Shown: positions 21,634-33,614 of the stretch, in pieces
How the letters are laid out: every line of letters begins with the position of its first letter
Numbering within the stretch: the stretch's first letter is position 1
DNA from: Chaunax sp. Z400
Lineage: Eukaryota > Chordata > Actinopteri > Lophiiformes > Chaunacidae
DNA: 64,000 nucleotides
Assembly (NCBI GenBank): GCA_037577475.1
Contig: CM075194.1
Location: 25,591,826-25,655,825, forward strand
Reading direction: 5' to 3'
The notes under the pieces: model-generated
What the model was told of the DNA's origin: nothing
Seen by the model: only the letters and a program-made list of their open reading frames with translations
The model's database searches: none
Program-made: the position numbers and the translations under genes

Positions 21634-24600
21634 GGCTCAGCTAATTCATACACTAGCAGACCATCAGACTCAGATGTCTCTCTGGAGGAGGAGCGGGAGG
21701 TGCAGGCCCAGGCTCAGGTCCAGAGCCAGAGCCCAAGCCAGAGCCATGGACCGGGACAGAGCCGCCAGGAGAGGGAGCAGCAGGCCACCACTCAACTGGA
21801 GAGAGCTAAGGTAGCTTTATATACACAGACTAGTAGTGACACTGGCCATTAGAGAGTTAATGTCAATGTTTTGATCCTCCAGACTAAACCTGTGGCTTTC
21901 GCTGTGAGGACCAATGTCAGCTACTGTGGTGCGCTGGGTGAGGATGTTCCAGTACCAGCCACAGCCATCTCCTTCGACGCCAAGGATTTCCTCCACATAA
22001 AAGAGGTCCACTTCGTCTTCTTGATCAAACACACTAACTCTGACTGATCCAGGGATTCCCAGGTCCTCGTGTTTTTGTTCCTTCTTTCTATCCTTCTCAG
22101 AAGTTCAACAATGACTGGTGGATCGGCCGACTAGTGAAGGAGGGCCGTGAGATCGGCTTCATCCCCAGTCCTCTGAAGCCTGAGAACATCTGGCTCCAGC
22201 AGGAGCAAAAGAGAGGACGAGTCCAAGGGTAAGAAAAACACGCTCGTCTCACCAGTTTTAAGGTCACGCAGTACTTAAAGTAACCTCTGATGGGAAATGT
22301 GGTTTTCACCGACCCTCTATGGAAAAGACGCACATTTTCACTTTGCTCGTTTAGCATTAATGAACAGCCCTGAGCTCGATGACCTTCATCACCTGGTCAA
22401 AAGCAGCATTACTCTTCTTTTCATTGCCTTGACTTTCACCTCCTCCTAAAGCTTCATGCATCACCTGTGCTTCCACACAAGCAGCTTTGTTCTGCACTGC
22501 AGCTGCAGAGTGGAGACACAGCGGGTGTCAGTCCAGATCCTGAGCAGACTTTGGTTAGACTGACAGACATAAAATATCACATACAGTAGCAGAGATTCAC
22601 CAACTCTTTGGTAAGAAGCTAGGAAGCTCTCAGACATCTACTCCTGAATGTTTACTCCATTGCTTCTACTCACTGTACCAGCTGAACAGTTTCAGTAGCC
22701 GTAGTCAGCAGTCCTGTCCACCTCCTACTGTCCCTATGTGTCTAATGTGTCTAGTGTGTCTGGAAGGTTCTGTCAGCCAGAATTTGAACAATAACTCTTG
22801 TGCACTTCCCAGGCCTTCATGCTGAGGTTATACTGATCTCATTAGACTGCAGCTTGCCTGTTTTTAACTTCTAGATTATGATCTTGTGTAACTGATGAGC
22901 TGTAGATTTCAGCCTTTTCACTGTGTGCTGCTTAGCCCAGGTGTCATAAATACATGTGTGCTATACAGGGTAGTCTGGTGTCAGTCTTTAAAATCTGGAC
23001 ACATGAAGTGAAAGACTGACACGGGTCATTTTCCACATTAATACCAAGGTGTGTTTGTGTTTTTCTTTATCCCCTCTTGTCTTTTCCAGTAAGTCTGGAG
23101 GGAACTCTTCTTCCAGTGTAGAGGATGAGGTCTCTGCCTCTATCCGACCCCTCATATCCTCTGCAGGTGAGGACATTGAACAGGGGGAGGGGGCTGTTAA
23201 AAGCCAACTGGCAGCTTAGAGCCAAGCTTCCTGAATCACAGCAACATAGAGAGATTAAGTCTCTAAATCTTTCCCGTGTCTCTGCATAGAGCATAAGTTC
23301 ATTGCGTAGAGTTGTTGGTACATTTTCCCATGATCCTCCTCTTCCTCCAGTTGAGGACTGCAGGCGCTCTGAGACTGGGGCTTACAACAGTGTGAACCCA
23401 ACGACAAGACTATGAACCCCCCCTGAACCGCAGTCATGTGACTTTGTGAATATAACCATAGGACAATAGAAACTCTTTTTCCATGTTTATCATGCCGGTC
23501 ATCCTTGATAGGTTTCCTTTGCTAAGAGTTATGATGGAAAGCATGTTTGAATGTTTCTGACATATTATGGTGACGTCGCTCCTGACATCACTGTCGCTGT
23601 CTTCTCTGCCCTCCTACAGGAAAGCAGAAACAGAAAGTGGTAAGCTGGTGATGGTAAATCTCACTCATCCATCTACTAGACTCATAAAATGACAGAAACT
23701 TGTAGCGCTGGCAGGAAGTTATAACCTCATATTACATCCAGGCCATAATACTTCAGCCCTACTGAAGTATACAGTGTCACCATCACCATTTCTGTGATGC
23801 CAAAGTGCTCTACTGTCAGAACGGCAACTTTACACATGACACCTTTATTTGAGGGTAAAGAAGCATCGCATGTGAAGGTGTTTGTGGTTTTCAGCCCAAA
23901 GTGAAGAAGATAAAAGACTGAAATGCAATATGAGGAGGAGGAGTTCAAAGTTTGGGGTCATAAACTTATTGACTATGTTGCCGAGAGTTAGAAGAGGAGA
24001 TGACACTGCTCCCTTGTCTGTATGGTGCAGCTTCAGCTATGTGTGAAGTTACATCCAGCAGCTTGTTAGAAGATGTTTCCACTGGGCCCATTTGGTAGAT
24101 GTATTTTCTTTGGGCAGAACCAGTCAAGCTGTCTCCCTGTTTCCAGTCTTAATGCAGAGAGGGCTACAGTTTCATATTTACTCCAGTGCTATCAACCACA
24201 TAATATATGTAGTATTACCACTTTGGCATAATGTGCTGTTGTGCTGCTACTTCCTATTGTGATACTTGGTATGTTGTGGTTTTTACTGTAGTTTGTGACT
24301 TTTTTAGAACATCAGTGAAATCATCATATTCATCCATCCATGAGGCAAATGATAGAGAATTTATTATCATTTGCTACCAGCCTTAACATGGTAATAAAGC
24401 ATTTAACGCACATCTAAATGTAATCCCAGGTCATGTGACTCAGCAGGCCGTTACTGTGACTGTGCTGCTTGTGATGAGTCTCCTGCCACTGCATAGAATA
24501 TGTTTGTGTTAACAGACGGAGCACATCCCTCCGTATGAAGTGGTTCCCTCCATGAGGCCTGTAGTGCTGGTGGGACCCTCGCTCAAGGGTTATGAGGTGA

Positions 24601-27600
24601 GCTGCCAATCACACTCAAAAACACCCTTTTATATGTGTCTCCATCAACACCATAAATATCACTGATGACACTCAGACAACAATGTGATGTTGACCATCAC
24701 AACAAAGACCAGATTACAGAGAGGAGGTGAGTCTAGAGTCGCCTAAAAAAAGCTCCTGCGCTGTTGGCACAGTGTGTCATGGCCCACGTCACATCCAGTC
24801 TGCAGACTAACGAGGAGACTGAGGTCACTTGAAAAGAGGTTATGTAATGTTTTCTGTGAGGAGTATCCTCCTGTAACGACCTCTTTGCTTTCATTACTGT
24901 TTCTAAATGTAATGCATGTCGTTTTAGCGATGCTGTAGCCGTGATGTAGCCATGTTGTTGTAGCCATGTTGCAGCCATGTTGCAGGATGTCTTGCTCAGA
25001 GGCAATGGGACATTAGTGCATAGCCCTCTTTGTGTCATCAGAAATAAACAGAATTCATCATAACATCATTGTAACAATCTGATGACAACACAAATAACAA
25101 TGACTTTTTTTTCTTTCTTTTTTTTTACAAGTGTCTGTTTTCCTATGCAGGTAACAGACATGATGCAGAAAGCACTGTTTGACTTCCTGAAGCAAAGGTT
25201 TGCTGGGAGGTAAGACCAAAGTGATGGTTATTGGTGTCCTGGCATGTAATGATTAATGATACTTATCAATTCTGCATTTTAACATGTTTAGATGTTCTTC
25301 ATGGCTCCAGGAGAAAAAAAATACTCTAATAGTCACAATATCTTGTTTAGTGAAGGTTTAGTGGAGTATTGTGCTGCATTTAGTGAATCTAAATCTCTTT
25401 TTAAATCATGTCCTCATCATTTTCCAGGATATCTATCACACGAGTCACAGCGGATATATCATTAGCCAAGAGGTCTGTTCTGAACAACCCCAGTAAGAGG
25501 GCCATCATTGAACGGTCCAACACTCGCTCCAGCTTAGGTGAGAACATCTGCTTTATGATCTGCATGGACCTAGAAACCTAATAATGTTTAATGAATGGTT
25601 TAAACACACTGGTGTGAACACATCAGATGCTCTTACTGAATGTTTAACATGGATTCGCTGACTTTCACTGGTGCAGCAGATGTGTTAGCATAAGCTTTCC
25701 TATTTACATCCATTCTGTCTGGGATGTGATCCATTTACATCCCGTTCTGCCTTAAAATATCTAAACACAACCAGACCTTTGGTGCTTTTACTGAACATCA
25801 ACTCAAAAGTTTCCAAACAATGTTCAAACCCACACAGGTGTGTTATTGTAGTCATGGTAATGGTGCATTTTCATTTGGTCGCCACTATAACTTCCAGGAG
25901 AGAGGCAGAGTGATGATGTCAGCAAACATTTCTAAATTTGTTTTTTGATTGAGGGACTCTGAGCATGTGAACTAAACATGAAAATAAACTATTCGAGTCT
26001 AAAAATTTTCTAGAAATTCAGTTTTTTTTCTCCATATGAGCACAGGCACAAATGTCATGTGTTGTGTTTGAACTGTCCCATCAGCTGAGGTGCAGAGTGA
26101 GATCGAGAGGATCTTTGAGCTGGCCTGCTCCCTGCAGCTGGTAGTGCTGGACGCTGACACCATCAACCACCCCGCCCAGCTCCTCAAGACCTCGCTGGCT
26201 CCCATCATCGTTCACATTAAAGTCTCCTCGCCAAAGGTACCGAGCACTGGGAGATAACCAATGAAAACACACCTGAGCACTGGGAGACAACCAATGAAAA
26301 CACACCTGGACACTGGGAGACAACCAATGAAAACACACCTGGACACTGGGAGACAACCAATGAAAACTCACCTGGACACTGGGAGACAACCAATGAAAAC
26401 ACACCTGGACACTGGGAGACAACCAATGAAAACTCACCTGGACACTGGGAGACAACCAATGAAAACTCACCTGGACACTGGGAGACAACCAATGAAAACA
26501 CACCTGGACACTGGGAGACAACCAATGAAAACTCACCTGGACACTGGGAGACAACCAATGAAAACACACCTGAGCACTGGGAGACAACCAATGAAAACAC
26601 ACCTGAGCACTGGGAGACAACCAATGAAAACACACCTGAGCACTGGGAGACAACCAATGAAAACACACCTGAGCACTGGGAGACAACCAATGAAAACACA
26701 CCTGAGCACTGGGAGACAACCAAAGAAAACACACCTGGACACTGGGAGACAACCAATGAAAACACACCTGAGCACTGGGAGACAACCAATGAAAACTCAC
26801 CTGGACACTGGGAGACAACCAATGAAAACACACCTGGACACTGGGAGACAACCAATGAAAACTCACCTGGACACTGGGAGACAACCAATGAAAACACACC
26901 TGAGCACTGGAAGACAACCAATGAAAACACACCTGAGCACTGGGAGACAACCAATGAAAACACACCTGAACACTGGGAGACATGACCAATGTCAAGTCCA
27001 GAGGGAAGTCCCAGAGCAAACACCTGAATATGCAGCTGGTGGCAGCTGATAAACTGGCCCAGTGTCCTCCAGTAAGTGTCCTTTTTATAGTCTACTGCTG
27101 TTTCTGTTCAGAGATTCTGTTACAGATGCTCTCCAGACGTGTGTGAGCTCATCTCCTCTCTCCGTCTAACAGGAAATGTTTGACATCATCCTGGATGAGA
27201 ACCAGCTGGAGGACTCCTGTGAGCATCTCGCCGAATACCTGGAGGCCTACTGGAAAGCAACCCATACCTTGATGGCCACGCCCCCCAACCCCCTGCTGGG
27301 ACGCCACCACCATCTCTGGACTGCAGGTAAACATCCACCAGTCCCAGGGTCCCCTCGGGTCCTGACACACCATGATGACAGTCGTCCATTTGTGAATCAA
27401 TGTCCGTCCCTAGTTTGTTTATGCAGGAGCTGCGAGGCCGTCTTCATTCTTCTCATCTAAACGTCAGGAAGAAAGCGAATTAAGGACAAACTTTTTCTTT
27501 AAAGACCTGATTGTCTTTGTGTTTATTAAATGCTATCAGATTTAATCTTTGCTTTTTCTTATAGTCACAGATTATTCCTGTCACTGGAAGCTGCTATCAA

Positions 27601-28109
27601 ACCAACAATCTACCCCTACAAACACTGCTATTGGAGGACAAGGATGATGTCACTGCTCATGTTTAGCCTTACCTGTGTCTTTATGTGATCAGCAGAGCCA
27701 AAGACAGCGACAGAGCAACCACACCGGAGACCAGTCCATACCCAACGAACGGGCGCACAAGGGACACGACCGCATGTCCTCTGGCTCGCAGCATAGCCGA
27801 GAGCAGCAGGACCCCTACCAGGACTACCAGGACCCCTATCAGGATTCATACAAGCCACATCGCAATCGCAGCTCACCAGGCAGCTACAGTCATGACTCCT
27901 GGCACCGGCTTCGAGTCCCACGTCTGTCATCACCGGGGCCTGGGTGGCCCAGAACCACCCAAAATACTGCAACAGAGCCAAGATGGTCCCAAGATTGTAC
28001 CTTTTACTTTGATTCTTGTTCATTTGCTTTGTTTACCTGCTATTTTCTCGTTAAGAATCCGTCAAGACCATGTTCAGGTGTTTTTAATCAAGCCCATGAA
28101 CTAATCTGA
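21634..28109 (+). CDS. cacnb4: Voltage-gated calcium channel beta-4 subunit (cacnb4-like), damaged
   Basis: Cytoplasmic MAGUK-type beta subunit that binds the channel alpha-1 I-II loop. Exons: 21634-21810 (GSANSYTSRPSDSDVSLEEE), 21883-22005 and 22101-22228 (SH3: NVSYCGALGEDVPV, KDFLHIKEKFNNDWWIGRLV), 23090-23166, 23620-23639 (20 bp, KQKQKV), 24516-24596 (VVLVGPSLKGYE), 25151-25209, 25428-25537, 26085-26236 (guanylate-kinase-like: LVVLDADTINHPAQLLKTSL), about 26992-27071, 27173-27326, 27696-28109 (DSYKPHRNRSSPGSYSHDS). The SYCGALGEDVPV motif and C-terminus favour beta-4 over beta-1, -2 and -3. Problems: the exon starting VLQRLI has lost its acceptor and first 16 bases to a minisatellite; the 27173 exon is out of frame at its end (expected ISGLQ is in another frame); the usual end HRL is followed by CGA instead of a stop. 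N-terminal exon not found. Either a decayed paralogue or a locally misassembled gene. Confidence 0.88.
23351..23416 (+). other. Candidate alternative exon of cacnb4 with early stop
   Basis: After a good acceptor (CTTCCTCCAG at 23341-23350) the sequence continues in phase from the exon ending 23166 and reads VEDCRRSETGAYNSVNPTTR, L, stop. Use of this exon would end the protein after the SH3 and HOOK region, before the guanylate-kinase-like domain. Truncated beta subunits are known in the family, but this exon itself I do not recognise. Confidence 0.35.
26241..26985. repeat. 33-bp minisatellite filling a cacnb4 intron
   Basis: About 22 tandem copies of a 33-bp unit of the type AACACACCTGAGCACTGGGA plus GACAACCAATGAA, in two main variants (GAGCACTGGG and GGACACTGGG) and with AACACACC or AACTCACC. 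The array begins four bases after the donor of the exon ending 26236 and runs into the following exon at about 26990. Because 33 is divisible by three, several frames stay open across it on both strands; these are not genes. Confidence 0.95.
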
Positions 28110-31100
28110 TAAAATGTGCTTCTGTTTCTGGGACCTTCTGGGATGGTACTAACACAAAGCTCAGCAGCTCTGCTCCTGCCTGGGTCAACCAGCTATAGTG
28201 GTCAGATGGTGGTGGTGTTTGGGCCTGGGTCATCGCTCCAGCTCAGAGAGAAGCCCACTGCACAGACTTCTGAAGGCTGCTGACCCTCAGCCATGTATAG
28301 ATCCTCTCATCATTGACCTTATTGCATGCTGATAGAAGATCAATCTCTGCATTCACTACATTGATATTTTGTACGCAGCGTTCTGGTGTAGAAACAGACT
28401 GAAGTGTCTGGATTGGCCGTCGGTGGTTGGTTTTAGTGGATGACCAGGTGATATATGGTGCCCCATATTCACCAAGCAGGGCGGGGCCAGCTTTTCTGTA
28501 GCAGAGCTTTAGGATTTGACTCTCGGCGTCATGAGCAGAGCAGATCCAGGTGGTGCTGGGATCAGATCTCAGTCACACTGTAGGAGAAGGCAACACTGCT
28601 CCTGCTCTTAACAGCTATTACTCCAAGGGTTAGAGGAGGTGATGGGTGTGGCAGTCGACAGAGAGGAGAGAGAGACAATTAGCAGATGAGATGCTGCTTC
28701 TGATGATGATGATGATGATGACCAGCATAAAAACCAATGCTGGGTGAACCTTCAAGCAGTTTGGGATGATCTGATAGGATTTTTGAACTGCCAGCATAAA
28801 GAGCATCAGTTGCTTCAACTACAGGTTGTTTTGCGTTTATTAGCATTGAAATCAAAGTTGTATAGAGTTAAAACTAAGTACAGATGGAATCTCCTTCCTC
28901 TGGTTTTGGGGGAGTCTAAGTGTTACAGGAAGAACCGGTTGCATCATGTCCATCCTCTGTGTAAGCTGGCATGTTGTCCTGACTGCAGAGCATGTTCCCT
29001 CTAAACAGAAATAGAAGCCTACTGTAAGAAAGTCCATGTTTGTAGACGTCTAGGGCGCAAAAAGAGAAAAAAAGATGGCCCTGATGGCAGATGAATGATA
29101 ACCCAGAGGTCTGCGACTCCATACACTGAACAGCCGACAGAAAAATTAAAGCATTAGTTTCCTGTCTTTCTTACACTTTTAAAGAGTTGCAGTGGATTGC
29201 ATGAAAGTGGAGTCTCTATAGCAGCGGCGTCACAAACGGCTCCCAACCCTTTTCATTTTTTACACTTTCATCTTTCATTAAATATTTCATTCATTTGATT
29301 GATTCCTTCTATTGATACATTTATTTTTTTTGGTAGTCATAGCTTACGTTTTGTAAGACCTTCATATTCTGTCCTCAACCCAGAAAGACAAACCAAAAAC
29401 ACAGGAAATCACAACTATCCATAATTAATGGTCTCCGATTAGCCCCCTGGATCCATGACCTGAAAATGAGTTGATGACTTTTTATCATTAGAGCTACATA
29501 GTGCTATGTAAACGTCTAACATATTAATTAAGAACAGATTTAAGAAGAACAACATTTGGGAGCTGCTGCTTTTATTGTGTTTTTTTATTATTCTCAAATG
29601 TTCTATGATAAATCATAGAAACCTGCTGAGAACATGTTGAAGCACCTCCACGCTGGAGCATCTGTTGACCCACAGTTTGAATAGAACAGAGAGCCTTTAT
29701 TGTGAATACAGCATTGCATGTTTTACCATCGGTGCAGCATCACCCAGTGAGATGAACCATGTGGGGTTATTAATCCTGGATTGTGTTTAATCTGTATACA
29801 TGTCAAAACAACCGGCAGAGACTTCAGGAGGTTTTTAAAATAGTCCATCATAATCCCCCCATCAAACATCTCCTCATCCTTTTGTATGCATTAGATGATG
29901 GAGATATTAGGTGTAAATTAGAGCCTTAAATGCGCGGTTGGGTTAGGGTTTTTTTTTAAATGCTAAAATAAGATAACTGGCTGCTGGCTTTAGCTCTCTA
30001 TTTCAGAGACACATATTGTAGTGTTATCAATCTTCTCTAAGACTCTTCTCTAATTCTGGGCAAGAATTGCAGAAGCAGCTCTTGATTGATTTAAATAGAT
30101 ATAATAATAGATAATAGGTGGGAGGTATTTTCTCTTTTAGATCACTTTGATCTGGATGAATTATGAAAAACTTGTATAGCACAAAAGAAATAAGCAAAAG
30201 AAAAAAAACTCTGAAAATGTGAATCTGATCTGAGGACAGTTTATGGCAAAGCTCTGAAGATTAATGTCATTGTTGAACACGGTTTGGGCATTAAATATTT
30301 ACAGGTAGCTTCTGTCTCATTCTGCCCCATAGCATCAATCTCATTGGTTGACTGGACAGGAAGCCATTTTCATTCAGAATCAAGCCAACCAATGTTGAGC
30401 TGGGCTGCTTGAGACAATCAGAGGGGTTTCCAGAGCAGCGTCCCACCATCGCTCTTTTTCAAATGATGGCTTTGAAGGTTTGAGATGTGGAATCAGATCA
30501 GAACAAAATAAAACCAACCTCACAGATCACAACAATCCTGGCTTTATTTTTCTTTGGCCAAACTTCCTTTTTTCTTTTTTTTTTTTTACAGATTAAATCT
30601 CAAAATGTTAAGGAAGGACTTTCTTTGCTAAAATGTCAAACAAAAGAGGAAAAAATGGACAAAAGAAGCAAATGAACAAATATTTATCCCATTAGAAAAG
30701 TAAGTATTGCTGTTGAGTATTTTTATAACTAACAAATGTACATAATGAGATACTGTTTGCTGTACATGTGCCGATGACCCATGTTGACCACATGGACCAG
30801 CAGCAGGTTCCAGCATACAGTTTCAGTAATGTGCACTACAAACGGCCTGCTGTTTTAAATGAGGAACTCCATGTACTGCACTATGCAACCGCAGACTGTC
30901 CATTGCTTCATGCTGTGGCTTCTCCAACCTTTTCCAGCAGTTTCATCTGACTTTAAGAGATTTTTGTGTTGAACATTTTTTCTGTGGAAGATGGAAACCT
31001 AACCTTAATATGGTATTGCATGCATAATGTACCTTTTTAATTTATAAAAAGGAATAAAAAATACATGAAACTGGATGTGATTGTGTTTAAAGCAAAGCTA

Positions 31101-32524
31101 CAAGTGACCTAGAACATTTCTTTTCAAAATAAAAGACTCGTTCTAAAGTGTTTTACAGTATTTTTACTGCGATAATGTCGGATTAACATATATGAAAAGT
31201 TTCAGACGGATTCATTGGACTGTAGTGTTTGTTGATTTCATACTCAATATGTGATCTCATGATTTCAGATCATTTTAACAAGTAAACAAAATATCATTTA
31301 AGCCTGTTACCGAACTTTAAATGTGAACCTCTAGGTTCACAGACGTATTTCTAATCTTTTTTTACAACAGAAAAAAGAAAAAAAGTATTATATATAAAGT
31401 TGACACCTTATGGTAAACGTTTATTATATTTAAACTGAGCTTATGTTAAAGCTCCTGTTTGGTTTGAGGTCCCCTATGTGAAAAGTCATGTTACAGAATA
31501 AGAAAATGGAGCCACAGAGGGTCCCTGTCGAGGGAGGATTTACCTCTGACGTCTTCAGAGAGAATATGTACTATGAACTGTCTTTTGTCTCTATTTATTC
31601 CCCAGTTCCACAAGTTGGAGCTCCTTAGTGTCCTGAACCCAGCCTAAACTAAGCTAATATCCTCCTGGCTTGAGCTTCATATTTAACATACAGACATGAG
31701 AAGTAAAGAAGCATATTTCTCCAAATGTTGAAATATTACTTAAAGCATACTCTGAAATAATAATTACAGTCTTATAGAATTATTTAAATATCAAGTTGTA
31801 GCTTTTTAACCACCTCTAAAATAGAGGGATGCATGCACTTGAATTTTATGGTATTTTTACTTCAGCCTCTTAGAACTCATCACATCACATGAGGGATGCA
31901 GGATGCTTGTTGTGTTTTTAGTGTCCATCCACATCCATCCCTTCAGTCTCTACAATATCACATGTCCTGGATTAGAAAAGATGTTGCTTATCAACGCTAT
32001 CTAGTCAGGAATTACATTTCCTCCACAGCATTTTATAGGTTGTAAAAGTACAGCTAAGATAGTCGGTGATGCTGTTCATATGAATTTTTGAAAAAGCACA
32101 TTAGTCACTGTCCAGTGGTTTCCATTAATCCATGGCCAGTTTGAAAAGAGGCCAACAGTGGTTACCCAACAACTCTTAACCTCCAAAAACAGCAGCCGAC
32201 CCTGACCCACCCACCCCGGCATAGCCCTCAATGGATGCCTTGTGCAGCACATAGCGCTCCACTGTCAGAGAGGACTGTGTGTCACAAAGAAATATTGACT
32301 TTTAATACTTCAAACATGCAGCTTGATCCATTTTAAACAAGCGTGGCTGTGTGGACTTGTGAAACCCTGCAGTCACTGAGGTTTACCTTCTTACTGGGGC
32401 AATAAAACTGCTAACAGGAGTCACAGCACCAACAGGCTGAGGTTGGAGTTCAGGGCTCAGACAACTGGCCCAGTGAGGAACTGACTCTGATTCACACTCT
32501 CAAAATCTCATGGTTAATTGGACA
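28110..32524. other. No gene recognised; cacnb4 3' flank
   Basis: AT-rich sequence with several AATAAA-like signals, a short (GAT)n near 28697-28720 and pyrimidine runs near 30545-30590. No exon with family resemblance or RNA gene was found. Confidence 0.4.
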
Positions 32525-32712
32525 GTCTGAGAAACATCCGTTCATTTTCTGTAACCGCTTACAACCATTCTCACTCACATTCACACCTACAGTCAATTTA
32601 GAGTCATCACTTTACTTCCACTGCGTGCTTTTGGTGGTGGGAGGAAGCCGGAGAACCCGGAGGGAACCCATGCAGACACGGGAAGAACATGCAAACTCCC
32701 CACAGAAACAGG
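32525..32712 (+). repeat. Common fish interspersed repeat
   Basis: CATTCTCACTCACATTCACA, GTGGGAGGAAGCCGGAGAAC, GAGGGAACCCATGCAGACAC and GAAGAACATGCAAACTCC are the hallmarks of a very abundant fish repeat. I do not assign a class. Confidence 0.6.
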
Positions 32713-32741
32713 TGTTATACACGAACAGCGTCTCTAGTCTT

Positions 32742-33614
32742 TTAATCAGTGTATCTGTGTGTGTCCAGCTGTGGCAATGTACACTTTTTGCAATGTGTGT
32801 TATGGATCCAGGATTGTCTTTCTGTAATTCTTACTGCAGTAGGAGTGGGCAGGAGGACTTGGAATGGCCCCTCCCACCGAGGTGATGCCCAGTTCTTTCT
32901 GTTGATCACCTTTATCAGGACCCGGTCACCAGGTTTCAGCTGGGCTGGCGTCTCAGATTGGTCTGGATTCTCAGAGTTCTGTGGAGATACGGAGCTTTTG
33001 ACAGCATCAAGTTGTCTAAGCAGCTGTTTCACATACTCCACTATAGTGTCAGGAACATTGTCTGTTGCATGTGTTACTGCTCCTAACTCAGGAATCTGAT
33101 AAGGTCGGCCGAATGGGACTTCAAAAGGAGAAAGCCCTTTACTGCTCGTTGTTATTCTCATGTTAAGAGCAACCATAGGTAAACATTTTGTCCATGGGAG
33201 GCCTGTTTCTGCCATTGTCTTCCTTAAATTACTCTTAATTGTGCCATTTGTTCTTTCCACTAAGCCTGCTGACTGTGGATGATAACTGCAATGATGTTTT
33301 AATGCAATGTTCAATGCTTTTCCAACAGTATTGATAACATTGTTCACAAAGTGAGGTCCATTATCACTGTACATTTTTTCTGGGATCCCCCATCTGGGAA
33401 TCCCATCATTACACCAGGCTTTAGCTACAGCTATAGCATCTGCTTTTCCTGTAGGGAATATTTCTACCCATCTAGAGAACACATCCACTATCACCAAACA
33501 GTATTTCTTTCCCTCATGTGGTGTTAATTCAATGAGGTCCATAACAAGATAATATTGACTGACAAATGTGCGTCTTGTTGGCAGACAAACCGGTCTGCAT
33601 GATAGGAATGACAC
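32742..33614 (-). mobile_element. Endogenous retrovirus (ERV1-like) integrase fragment, open frame
   Basis: A 290-codon open frame carries the integrase catalytic core and C-terminal domain of a retrovirus-like element. The DDE residues are visible: Asp in YYLVMDLIEL, Asp in YSDNGPHF, Glu in GLVERTNG. The C-terminal part (WEGPFQVLLPTPTAVRI, WIHNTHCKK) is like gamma/epsilon-type retroviral pol. The N-terminal zinc-binding domain, the rest of pol, gag, env and LTRs were not found next to it, so this is an isolated remnant in the host genome. The 5' portion of this frame recurs at 51254-51490 in the duplicated block. Confidence 0.82.

Noticed and set aside
26241..26985. CRISPR-like array
   Set aside because: No unique spacers between repeats, and the context is a vertebrate intron.
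26261..27049. Long open frames on both strands repeating MKTHLSTGRQP- or FHWLSPSAQVC-type motifs
   Set aside because: They are the three-fold-divisible frames of the 33-bp minisatellite; none joins the cacnb4 exons in the correct frame.
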